A DNA stretch of 8,314 nucleotides from Cyanobacteria bacterium UBA11370 (GTDB lineage: Bacteria; Cyanobacteriota; Cyanobacteriia; Cyanobacteriales; Coleofasciculaceae): NCBI GenBank assembly GCA_003486645.1, contig DNGI01000053.1:1-8314 (forward strand). The letters are read 5' to 3'. Below the pieces are notes generated by a model. It did no database searches and had not been told where the DNA came from. It saw nothing but the letters and a program-made list of their open reading frames with translations. Shown piece after piece: positions 1-6,375 of this stretch. Made by a program: the position numbers and the translations under genes. Numbering within the stretch: position 1 is the stretch's first letter; the number at the start of each line of letters is the position of its first letter.

Positions 1-60
1 TGAGAGTGGTTGGTTGTTTGTTGTTGGTTGTTCTCCCCATCTTCGCGTCTGGTAGCGTCT
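1..60. repeat. GT-rich low-complexity intergenic DNA
   Basis: Short reiterations of TTGGTTGTT/TTGTTGG type run from about 8 to 32 and pass into pyrimidine-rich sequence with TCTCCCCATC and GCGTCT units. No convincing coding potential or RNA gene is visible. Such GT-rich and C-rich low-complexity blocks are frequent between genes in filamentous cyanobacteria. Confidence 0.45.
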
Positions 61-87
61 CCCCATCCCCCCGGCCCCCCATCCCCC
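61..87 (-). repeat. G-quadruplex-type G-run tract at the wecB stop codon
   Basis: On the plus strand four C-runs (61-64, 67-72, 75-80, 83-87) are separated by only two bases each. Read on the minus strand, which is the wecB mRNA sense, this is four G-runs of 4-6 bases with 2-nt loops, beginning inside the stop codon. It fits the usual G-quadruplex consensus. Whether it folds or affects the wecB 3' end is not shown. It may simply be part of the low-complexity pyrimidine repeats common between cyanobacterial genes. Confidence 0.55.
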
Positions 88-1181
88 TATCTCCTTTTGG
101 TGAGTATATCAACTATTTTTTTTGCGGCTTGACCCCCGCCGTAAAGATGAGTCGGGATTGTAGAGGGATGAGGAAGAGCGATCGCATTGAGTAAACCACT
201 CCTTACAGCATCAGCATCCGTTGGTCTAATTAAATGGTTCCAGCCTAACTCTACCAGTTCAATCCACTCTGTCTCTGCTCGCAAGGTGACACAGGGAACC
301 TGATGGAAGAATGCTTCTTTCTGAACTCCGCCTGAATCTGTAACAATTAGACCGGCATTTTTCTCTAACATCACCATGTCTAAGTATCCCACAGGTTCAA
401 TCAGGTGTAGGTGTTGTTGGGCAGTTTCGAGTAACCCGTTTCGTTCAAGCGTGTGACGAGTACGAGGATGTAAAGGCAAGACGACTGGTAGTTTCTCAGC
501 AATTGCGGCTAGCCCTGTAAATATAGCCTTTAGTGGAACTGGATTATCGGTATTTTCCGCTCGATGGATAGTTGTAAGAATGTAACCTTGAGGAGATAGG
601 TTGAGTTGCTCTAGGATATGAGTAGTTTGCTGGGCTTTGGCTCCGTAGTGAAGAGCAGCATCGTACATAACATCGCCAACTAAATAAATTTTCTCCTCAG
701 AGATTCCTTCTCGATGCAAGTTTTCTATCGCCGCTTGGGTTGGGGCAAATAACACATCAGAGGCGTGATCGGTAAGGACTCGGTTGATTTCCTCTGGCAT
801 TTGTCGGTTAAATGAGCGTAAACCCGCTTCGACATGGGCAACCGGGATGTGAAGTTTGACAGCGGCGATCGCACCTGCCAAGGTTGAGTTTGTATCGCCA
901 TAGACGAGAACCCAGTCTGGCTTTTCTTTGAGTAATACGTTCTCAATTGCCTCTAGCATTCGTCCGGTTTGGACACCATGGGTATGGGAACCAACGCCTA
1001 AGTGATAATTTGGCTGAGGAACATCTAACTCTTGGAAGAAGACATTAGACATATTCTTGTCATAATGCTGATCGGTGTGGATTAGCACTTCCTCCTGGTT
1101 GGGGGTAGACCGCAGGATTTGGGAAACCATTGCCGCTTTAATGAACTGGGGGCGTGCGCCAACAACAGTAACGGTTTTCAT
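87..1181 (-). CDS. wecB: UDP-N-acetylglucosamine 2-epimerase (non-hydrolysing), WecB/MnaA family
   Basis: This 364-residue cytosolic enzyme interconverts UDP-GlcNAc and UDP-ManNAc, a precursor for surface polysaccharides. The full family pattern is visible: GARPQFIKAA at 8-17 (nucleotide site, Arg10 and Lys15), HTDQHYD at 35-41, YGDTNST at 94-100 (Asp96), HVEAGLRS at 116-123 (Glu118), MPEEINR at 128-134 (Glu131), TIHRAEN at 204-210 (His206), HPRTR at 238-242 and TDSGGVQKEA at 281-290. The Asp, two Glu and His match the catalytic set known from E. coli WecB, so the protein should be active. Length is normal for the family. The ATG at 1181 puts the first beta strand right at the N terminus, and no clear Shine-Dalgarno precedes it. 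The TAG stop (87-89) falls inside a C-rich tract. It is transcribed away from the other five genes. It probably feeds the same glycan pathway, but it could serve another locus to the left. Confidence 0.96.
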   Translation of the reverse strand: MKTVTVVGARPQFIKAAMVSQILRSTPNQEEVLIHTDQHYDKNMSNVFFQELDVPQPNYHLGVGSHTHGVQTGRMLEAIENVLLKEKPDWVLVYGDTNSTLAGAIAAVKLHIPVAHVEAGLRSFNRQMPEEINRVLTDHASDVLFAPTQAAIENLHREGISEEKIYLVGDVMYDAALHYGAKAQQTTHILEQLNLSPQGYILTTIHRAENTDNPVPLKAIFTGLAAIAEKLPVVLPLHPRTRHTLERNGLLETAQQHLHLIEPVGYLDMVMLEKNAGLIVTDSGGVQKEAFFHQVPCVTLRAETEWIELVELGWNHLIRPTDADAVRSGLLNAIALPHPSTIPTHLYGGGQAAKKIVDILTKRR

Positions 1182-1200
1182 TTTGATGTAATGTTCATCA

Positions 1201-1234
1201 GAGGGAGAGAGGGAGAGGGGGGAGAGGGGGGGAG
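1201..1234 (+). repeat. Purine tract with G-quadruplex-type motif upstream of wecB
   Basis: An almost pure G/A tract lies in the divergent spacer, 20 bases upstream of the wecB start. G-runs at 1203-1205, 1211-1213, 1217-1222 and 1226-1232 are separated by loops of 5, 3 and 3 bases, which satisfies the common G-quadruplex consensus on the plus strand (the template for wecB). If transcribed in the wecB direction it gives a C/U-rich leader. Function is unknown. Confidence 0.5.
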
Positions 1235-1324
1235 CAAGTTACTTGTTTGAATGCAAGTTCGTATGAAGACAAAGTTTTCCTTATTTTTTCCTTAACGGCG
1301 GATCTACATCCTGAATTAGGTAAG

Positions 1325-1341
1325 TAAGCGTATAATAAGCG
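1325..1341 (+). promoter_or_regulatory. Candidate -10 box flanked by direct repeats, upstream of the glycosyltransferase
   Basis: A perfect TATAAT stands at 1331-1336, about 52 bases before the start codon at 1388. No acceptable -35 hexamer lies 15-19 bases upstream, so any promoter here would depend on an activator, as in -35-less cyanobacterial promoters. TAAGCG occurs at 1325-1330 and again at 1336-1341, one helical turn apart, abutting and overlapping the box. A regulator site is possible but unproven. Confidence 0.35.
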
Positions 1342-1375
1342 CTACGGGTCATTTGAGGAGTGTTCTTTTGTAGCT

Positions 1376-1379
1376 GGAG
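1376..1379 (+). promoter_or_regulatory. Ribosome binding site deciding the GTG 1388 start
   Basis: GGAG ends 8 bases before GTG 1388, an ideal spacing. The upstream GTG at 1379 overlaps this element, and its nearest other candidate, GAGGAG at 1355-1360, is 18 bases away, which is too far. Confidence 0.5.
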
Positions 1380-1387
1380 TGTGTGGT

Positions 1388-3232
1388 GTGACCCTAAAAG
1401 TCTGTATGTTCGTTTACAACAATTTCCAGCACGACACGAGAGTCCTGAAAGAAGCGAAGTGTTTAACGGCTGCTGGCTATCAGGTCACTGTTGTGGCGTT
1501 GCTTGACGATGACTCAAAACCTTATGAGGAAAACGATGGCATTAGAATTATTCGAGTAGCCAAGAATCCCATCCATTATCGCATTTTACGGGGGGTCAGA
1601 GAATTCAATCCTTTAGCGATAGTACGAGGGATTTGGCAAGGGACGAAAAAAGCAGTAGAGCAATCCATATTAACAGCCTTCAATGCTATACGTCAGAAAT
1701 TGACGCAGTTAATAGAGTGGTTGAAACCCCCTCGCACAGATACTTCGGAAAAGCTAGGTTTATTAGCTTCAGTAAGGCAAGCGTTTAAACAAGCATGGGA
1801 CACGATTCGACAGAGAGGGACGAGAACATATCTTGAGGACTCCTGGAGTAAGAATCCTTACTTTTTCTTGAGTGTCCAAGGATTTTTCTTTCTCACATAC
1901 TGTGTTTACGTGGGAATTTATAAGTCCTTCTACTGGGGAGTCAAACGACCATTCTACTGGGGAGTCCAGCGACCAGCTAAGATTATCTGGGCACGCTACA
2001 TTAAGCGGGGGTTGTATTGGGGCATTCAACGACCAGCTAAGATTATCTGGGCACGCTACATTAAGCGGGGGTTGTATTGGGGCATTCAACGACCTACTAA
2101 GATTATCTGGATACGCTACATTAAGCGGGGGTTGTATTGGGGTATTCAACGACCTACTAAGATTATCTGGATACGCTACATTAAGCGAGGCTTTTACTTT
2201 GGCATTCAGCGTCCAGCAAAAATTGTTTGGATACGCTACTTTTATCGATCGCTCAGTAAGGTCTTAATCTCGTTTCACCGCCCTCTTTGTTTTCTCGATT
2301 ACCACTTTAGAAGTCTGGAAGTGGTTAAGCAAGAACGTGCAGATATTTATCATGCTCACGATCTAAATGTGTTAGCAGCAGCTTATCAGGCGGCACGGCG
2401 GCACGGTGCAAAACTTGTGTATGATTCCCATGAGTTCTATGTTGAAAGGAATCGGCAGCCTCGGCGTAGTCGGATCGGAAAATTGCTCGTGAGTCGCTTT
2501 GAACGGTTTCTGATGCGACGCAGTGATGCGGTGATTACGGTGAGTGAAGCGATCGCCATTGAACTTGCTCAACGCTATCAGGTGCCAGTCCCGACTGTAA
2601 TTTTAAATGTGCCGATGCGAACATCTAAAGTTTCGACGAATCCCGAAAAATCCATACGGCTAGCACTGGGAATTAGTCCTGATTATCATCTACTCCTCTA
2701 CTCTGGAGGCATAACCTTTAATCGGGGACTTGAAAAGGTGATTGAAAGTTTAGTAGAGCTTACCCATTGCCATTTAGTGTTTATGGGATATGGTCCTGAA
2801 AAATATATCGAAAAACTGCTAGCTTTGGCTGTGGAATTTGGGGTAGAATCCCGTGTATCCTTGTTTGGTCCTGTGCCGCCTGAAGAGGTAACAACCTATG
2901 CCGCTAGTGCTGATTTTGGAATTGCTGCGATCGAAAATGTTTGTTTGAGCTATTATTACTGCGCTCCCAACAAACTGTTTGAGTATGTTTCAGCAGGCTT
3001 ACCTGTGATCGCTAGTGATTTTCCGGAGATGAAAAAAATCATCACTCACTACGAGGTAGGATATACTTTTGATCCAAGTCAGCCTAAAGATATTGCAAGA
3101 GCCGCCCGCGAGATCCTAAGTGATTCTGAGCGTCGGCGTAGGATGAGGGAAAATACGTTTGTTGTCTCAGAGGTTTATAACTGGGAAAATGAGTCTAAAA
3201 AATTTCTGGAGCTTTATCAGACATTAAGCTAG
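1388..3232 (+). CDS. GT4-type glycosyltransferase with large repeat-bearing insertion
   Basis: This 614-residue protein probably transfers a sugar from a nucleotide donor to a glycan acceptor at the inner membrane. The first N-terminal lobe starts with KVCMFVYNN and HDTRVLKEA, typical of GT4 'group 1' enzymes. It breaks off near residue 67 and resumes at ADIYHAHDLN (318-327) and LVYDSHEF (343-350). The donor lobe follows, with LLYSGGI (436-442), a glycine-rich FMGYGPE (465-471), and CAPNKLFEYVSAGLPVI (525-541) carrying the late Glu532 of the GT4 E...E pair; Glu516 is the likely first one. The roughly 240-residue insertion holds basic helices, one hydrophobic stretch (about 158-178) and five 20-residue repeats (190-289). 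Family members are usually 370-420 residues, so the excess is the insertion. I chose GTG 1388 because GGAG at 1376-1379 lies 8 bases upstream; an in-frame GTG at 1379 would add three residues. Donor and linkage cannot be told. Confidence 0.88.
   Translation: MTLKVCMFVYNNFQHDTRVLKEAKCLTAAGYQVTVVALLDDDSKPYEENDGIRIIRVAKNPIHYRILRGVREFNPLAIVRGIWQGTKKAVEQSILTAFNAIRQKLTQLIEWLKPPRTDTSEKLGLLASVRQAFKQAWDTIRQRGTRTYLEDSWSKNPYFFLSVQGFFFLTYCVYVGIYKSFYWGVKRPFYWGVQRPAKIIWARYIKRGLYWGIQRPAKIIWARYIKRGLYWGIQRPTKIIWIRYIKRGLYWGIQRPTKIIWIRYIKRGFYFGIQRPAKIVWIRYFYRSLSKVLISFHRPLCFLDYHFRSLEVVKQERADIYHAHDLNVLAAAYQAARRHGAKLVYDSHEFYVERNRQPRRSRIGKLLVSRFERFLMRRSDAVITVSEAIAIELAQRYQVPVPTVILNVPMRTSKVSTNPEKSIRLALGISPDYHLLLYSGGITFNRGLEKVIESLVELTHCHLVFMGYGPEKYIEKLLALAVEFGVESRVSLFGPVPPEEVTTYAASADFGIAAIENVCLSYYYCAPNKLFEYVSAGLPVIASDFPEMKKIITHYEVGYTFDPSQPKDIARAAREILSDSERRRRMRENTFVVSEVYNWENESKKFLELYQTLS
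1928..1975 (+). repeat. 24-bp tandem duplication leading into the 60-bp array
   Basis: Two 24-bp copies (1928-1951 and 1952-1975) differ at two bases and encode FYWGVKRP then FYWGVQRP. The second copy overlaps the start of the first 60-bp unit, so a shorter duplication is nested at the upstream edge of the array. Confidence 0.8.
1955..2254 (+). repeat. Five in-frame 60-bp tandem repeats inside the glycosyltransferase gene
   Basis: Units begin at 1955, 2015, 2075, 2135 and 2195 with an exact 60-bp period and no indels. Each encodes 20 residues of the form YWGIQRPxKIIWxRYIKRGL. Read in the phase 1981/2041/2101, the central units differ at only about 2-3 of 60 bases, while the last unit and the half-unit before the array have diverged. 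That is the pattern of slippage or unequal crossing-over with homogenised centre and decaying edges. Variable positions are Ala/Thr after Arg-Pro, and Ala/Ile after Trp. The unit is rich in Trp, Tyr, Arg and Lys with an Ile-Ile core, which suggests an amphipathic, membrane-surface-binding element. Copy number may differ between strains. Confidence 0.95.
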
Positions 3233-3394
3233 ACCACCATGAGTGGAAGTTCACAACAAAAACTGCTGAGATTTGAGTGCTAATTGGTGTAGATTAAAAG
3301 TATGTCAGTTCAATAAAAAATCAAATCCAAGAGGCAGTTGCAGTGTTAGTGAAAGATTCAAATTAAAAACAAAAGAACGTTGTAAACTAAAAGA

Positions 3395-4375
3395 ATGATT
3401 GATTCAGCCGATAATTTTAATGAAATAAGACAATCTGAAGGTGGATATATACCCTTCAAGTTTTTTGTCGATTTCTTAGAATTTTTACAAAATAATAAAG
3501 ATATTTTTGAGATTATTACTTACGATGATCTTCCCTGGGGAGAAGACTACGATTACCTCAATAACTATTCCCAAGAACGTAAAACATGGCAGTATGAACT
3601 GAACAACGAAATCAGAGATCCTCAGAAAATATACGTCCTTTTGCAACATGATGTAGATAGTATAGCTGAACGAACGTTGGCTATTCTCCGTGAAGAAGAA
3701 CGCCTGGGGATTCGTTCTAATATCATGATTTTCAATCGTCGCATTAATCGACAACATTTAGAAAAAACTGGGAACCTGCTTTATACGCCATACGAACTCG
3801 ATTATGACTACCTGATTCGTCTGCAAGACCAATATGGATTTGTTATTGGTTATCATTGTAATGCCTACGAGCGAGCCTTGTTTGATCGAGAAAAGGCACT
3901 GGAAATATTTGAAGAGGATGTGAGTGCTCTCCGTCAACACTTCAACATTAGATATTTTTCTCCCCATGGTGGACCCCGCAGTTCTGAAGGGTTAAGTAAT
4001 AATTCTCTGGAAATTCCAGACTCTTTGCGTTACTCTTTACGCTGGGTTGCAAATAAACGAACAGTTCGCTTTGATCGCAGCTACAGTGACGGTGGACTTA
4101 ATTCTCTGAGTCGGAATCCCGCAGATAGAGATCTACGTGATTTTGTTAGAATGTGGCAAAGAGGGAAACGATACAGGGTTTTGGTTCACCCTCAGTATTA
4201 CCATTCTCCTTGTGAACACTCGCCTAGACTGGCAGGCACACCCTGGTATGAGGAAGTATTGAGTTGCTATTCCTCAAGTCAATTGGCGACAGCCTGGAAC
4301 AATGTCCATTGGGAACTAAAAACGTTCAAAAATAACCTAAGTGAATTTGAGCAATCAAAAACTACCTTAATTTAA
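3395..4375 (+). CDS. Polysaccharide deacetylase-like protein, first of a tandem pair
   Basis: This 326-residue protein has no signal peptide or membrane segment, so it should act in the cytosol. Motifs resemble a divergent NodB/CE4-like metal-dependent barrel: LLQHDVDS (82-89; Asp86, Asp88 and His85 as candidate metal or catalytic residues), IGYHCNAYE (151-159; His154), YFSPHGG (177-183; His181), RFDRSYSDGG (225-234) and VHPQYYHSP (264-272; His265, His270). Such HDVD-type proteins occur in O-antigen and EPS loci and are thought to remove acetyl groups from sugars. Activity here is inferred, not shown. It is colinear without gaps with the next gene from residue 15 on, about 57% identity by hand count. 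The ATG at 3395 has only a weak A-rich leader and no good Shine-Dalgarno. It follows the glycosyltransferase after 162 bases, and the extra seven N-terminal residues and the C-terminal tail are not shared with its paralogue. Confidence 0.8.
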   Translation: MIDSADNFNEIRQSEGGYIPFKFFVDFLEFLQNNKDIFEIITYDDLPWGEDYDYLNNYSQERKTWQYELNNEIRDPQKIYVLLQHDVDSIAERTLAILREEERLGIRSNIMIFNRRINRQHLEKTGNLLYTPYELDYDYLIRLQDQYGFVIGYHCNAYERALFDREKALEIFEEDVSALRQHFNIRYFSPHGGPRSSEGLSNNSLEIPDSLRYSLRWVANKRTVRFDRSYSDGGLNSLSRNPADRDLRDFVRMWQRGKRYRVLVHPQYYHSPCEHSPRLAGTPWYEEVLSCYSSSQLATAWNNVHWELKTFKNNLSEFEQSKTTLI

Positions 4376-4381
4376 AACCTG

Positions 4382-4399
4382 CAACAGTTCAAACTGTTG
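4382..4399 (+). other. Perfect inverted repeat between the two deacetylase-like genes
   Basis: CAACAGTT and its complement AACTGTTG (8 bases each) are separated by CA, starting 6 bases after the TAA stop at 4375. Flanking ACC (4377-4379) and GGT (4401-4403) could extend the stem across a small internal loop. No T-run follows, only an A/G-rich stretch, so this is not a standard intrinsic terminator. It could be an RNA hairpin that stabilises or processes the operon message, or a protein-binding palindrome. Confidence 0.4.
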
Positions 4400-4472
4400 G
4401 GGTAGGGAGAAAAAGAGAGAGTTGGTAAATCCAGAGTTAGTATAAGCAAAACCCCACTATATAGTCTGTGTT

Positions 4473-4476
4473 GAGG
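4473..4476 (+). promoter_or_regulatory. Ribosome binding site of the second deacetylase-like gene
   Basis: GAGG sits 7 bases before ATG 4484, a good Shine-Dalgarno that supports this start. The first paralogue lacks such a site, so the two may be translated at different rates. Confidence 0.5.
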
Positions 4477-4483
4477 TATAGGT

Positions 4484-5416
4484 ATGCAAAATCTGCCTTT
4501 AAAAAAAGGAGGCTATTTACCCGTTGAATATTTTATCGATTTTTTAGAATTCCTCAAAAAAAATAATGACTTATTTGAGATTATTACCTACGATGATTTG
4601 CCCTGGGGTAATGATTTTGATGGGATGAATAACTATCCAACTGAATACAAGAATTGGAAACGTGAATTGGCTGAAGGGGTTAGAAACAAGCATAAAATTT
4701 ACGTCTTGCTCCAGCATGATGTAGATAGCTTTCCTGATCGAACGATGGCAATTTTACAGGAAGAACAGCGCCTGGGAATTCGTTCCAATGTCATGCTCTT
4801 TAACCGACGAATTGATCGTCGTCATCTCAAGCAAACTGGCGAAGTGCGCTACACAGACTATAAAATTGACTCAGACTTTTTACGTCAGCTTCAAGACGAG
4901 TCAGGCTTTGTTATCGGCTATCACTGCAATGCCTATGAACAGGCAACCTTTAATCTAATTCAGGCTCAAGAAATTTTTGAACAAGACCTTACTCAACTTC
5001 AACAACAGTATCAGATTCGATATTTCTCTGCTCATGGTGGAGTTGCAGGTCCAAAGGGTTTAAATAACAAGGATATTAGGCTGCCATCTCACCTCAATTA
5101 CAGTCTTCGGTGGGTTCATAATGGTCGTAGCGTACGATTTGATGGAAATTACAGTGATGGAGGGTTCAAAAATCCGCATAAACAACTTAACAATCGCGAC
5201 CTACGGAAATTCGTCAAAACCTGGAGACAAGGGCAACGGTATCGAATTTTGACCCATCCCCAGTACTATCATTCTCCTTGTAACCCTTCAGAAAAAATGA
5301 TCGAGACAGAATGGCTGCGTGAAGTGGTAGATTTTTACCATCAGGGTTATTCAGGAAGTGTATGGGACAGAATTTATCCTAGTTCGCTTAAAGATCTTCC
5401 CTCAGTGTTCAGGTAG
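4484..5416 (+). CDS. Polysaccharide deacetylase-like protein, second of a tandem pair
   Basis: This 310-residue cytosolic protein is the paralogue of the preceding gene and keeps every candidate active-site motif: LLQHDVDS (75-82; His78, Asp79, Asp81), IGYHCNAYE (144-152; His147), YFSAHGG (180-186; His184), RFDGNYSDGG (218-227) and THPQYYHSP (257-265; His258, His263). Conservation of both motif sets suggests that both copies are functional and perhaps act on different residues or positions of the glycan. Divergence is greatest near 228-237, the segment just after SDGG, and at the C terminus. Deacetylation of an acetylated sugar is inferred from the NodB-like motif layout; a non-catalytic carbohydrate-binding role cannot be excluded. 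It is 108 bases downstream of its twin and 64 bases upstream of the sulfotransferase start, consistent with one transcript. Confidence 0.8.
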   Translation: MQNLPLKKGGYLPVEYFIDFLEFLKKNNDLFEIITYDDLPWGNDFDGMNNYPTEYKNWKRELAEGVRNKHKIYVLLQHDVDSFPDRTMAILQEEQRLGIRSNVMLFNRRIDRRHLKQTGEVRYTDYKIDSDFLRQLQDESGFVIGYHCNAYEQATFNLIQAQEIFEQDLTQLQQQYQIRYFSAHGGVAGPKGLNNKDIRLPSHLNYSLRWVHNGRSVRFDGNYSDGGFKNPHKQLNNRDLRKFVKTWRQGQRYRILTHPQYYHSPCNPSEKMIETEWLREVVDFYHQGYSGSVWDRIYPSSLKDLPSVFR

Positions 5417-5465
5417 ATTAATTCAAGAATTAGCTAAACAGTGAACAATTGTACACATAGGAATG

Positions 5466-5472
5466 AGAAGGA
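5466..5472 (+). promoter_or_regulatory. Ribosome binding site deciding the sulfotransferase start
   Basis: AGAAGGA ends 8 bases before ATG 5481, whereas the in-frame ATG at 5463 has no such element. This favours the shorter protein, which begins MASPIFVRG, directly at the first beta strand of the fold. Confidence 0.55.
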
Positions 5473-5480
5473 TATTGACT

Positions 5481-6365
5481 ATGGCAAGCCCTATATTTGT
5501 TCGTGGGTTGAGTCGTTCGGGTGGCACACTTTTAGTGACTATCTTAGATGCCCACCCTGATATTGCTATGTCCTATGAACTCTATCCAAATCTTTTACTA
5601 TCAGAGACAGGGGAACAAATGGATCTCCACCAGTTGCTGGATACCTTATCCCAGTCTCGGAATATGAAAGCTGCTTCTAAAAAAATTGAAGACCGCAACC
5701 TTCAAATCTTTTTAAATCGCTGTCCCCGTGGAGGGCTAGACAACAAGGATGTCGCAGAGCTGTTACAAAAACACATTGAAGAGGGGCAAAACTTTTTAAA
5801 CCTCGAAGGGCAAATGCGCTTTATTGAAAGGTGTTGTCTCGCAAAAATGCAAGCAATTGGCAAATCCCGTTGGGGTCTAAAATGCCTCAACCAATTTGAG
5901 GATTATGCCGCTTTATTTCCCCAGGCATATTTCTTAAATATTATCCGTGATGGTAGAGATGTTTTAGCAAGCCAGTTGAACACAGGTTCTTTTAAAAATA
6001 CTCCGAAACAAGTAGGTGAGGCCTGGTCTAATACCCATTTACGGTTTCGATCATTGGTGCAGAAATCAATCATTAAAGGCTATGAAGTTTTTTACGAAAA
6101 ATTAGCTCAAGAACCTGAACAGGAGATTCAGAATATTTGCGAGTTTCTTGATATCTCTTTCGATCAGTCTATGTTGAATTTTTATAAAAAAGATCTAGAC
6201 ATTTATAAAACTAATCATTTATCAATGAATAGAATTTCAAAACCTATAGACACGGCAAAAATAGGACGATGGAAAAAGGAATTAAACGAAGAACATCTCA
6301 AGGGATTTTATTCGACAGCTAAAGCGGCAATGAGTGTGTTTGGATACTTCGAGGATAAATGCTAA
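5481..6365 (+). CDS. PAPS-dependent sulfotransferase
   Basis: This 294-residue soluble protein should transfer sulfate from PAPS (3'-phosphoadenosine 5'-phosphosulfate) to a hydroxyl or amino group, here most likely on the glycan made by the neighbours. The N terminus reads PIFVRGLSRSGGTLL (4-18), the 5'-phosphosulfate loop of the sulfotransferase fold, followed by LDAHPDI and a Tyr-Glu-Leu-Tyr element. The 3'-phosphate motif is LNIIRDGRDVLAS (152-164), with Arg156, Arg159 and Ser164. The segment SRWGLKCLNQFEDYAALFPQA precedes it as in bacterial members, and IGRWKKEL (241-248) near the end matches the C-terminal substrate-side element of the family. Length is normal. I prefer ATG 5481 on its ribosome binding site; ATG 5463 would add six residues. 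Only 10 bases separate its stop from the next start, so translation of the two is probably coupled. The acceptor is unknown. Confidence 0.88.
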   Translation: MASPIFVRGLSRSGGTLLVTILDAHPDIAMSYELYPNLLLSETGEQMDLHQLLDTLSQSRNMKAASKKIEDRNLQIFLNRCPRGGLDNKDVAELLQKHIEEGQNFLNLEGQMRFIERCCLAKMQAIGKSRWGLKCLNQFEDYAALFPQAYFLNIIRDGRDVLASQLNTGSFKNTPKQVGEAWSNTHLRFRSLVQKSIIKGYEVFYEKLAQEPEQEIQNICEFLDISFDQSMLNFYKKDLDIYKTNHLSMNRISKPIDTAKIGRWKKELNEEHLKGFYSTAKAAMSVFGYFEDKC

Positions 6366-6375
6366 ACTCACTCAT

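Noticed and set aside
118..142. Hairpin TTTGCGGC ... GCCGTAAA next to a T-run, as a wecB terminator
   Set aside because: The stem lies inside the wecB coding region before its stop codon, and on the wecB sense strand the tract after the stem is A, not T.
6..194. Short plus-strand open frame over the left edge
   Set aside because: It translates low-complexity DNA and the antisense of the wecB 3' end; no ribosome binding site or recognisable motif.
1955..2254. Array considered as a CRISPR or intergenic repeat
   Set aside because: There are no unique spacers, units are contiguous at 60 bp, and the array is in frame within a coding region.
1872..2267. Open frame on the plus strand over the repeat array, and a minus-strand frame over the same region
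   Set aside because: Both are out-of-frame readings of a 60-bp repeat, whose period keeps alternative frames open; the glycosyltransferase frame has clear homology on both sides.
3234..3246. CCAC/GTGG hairpin as terminator of the glycosyltransferase gene
   Set aside because: Only 4 base pairs and no T-run follows.
3239..3283. Tiny ATG frame of 14 codons after the glycosyltransferase
   Set aside because: No ribosome binding site and no features; most likely chance.
5419..5432. TAATTC-AA-GAATTA palindrome after the second deacetylase-like gene
   Set aside because: Short and AT-only apart from one pair; too weak for a terminator and likely by chance.
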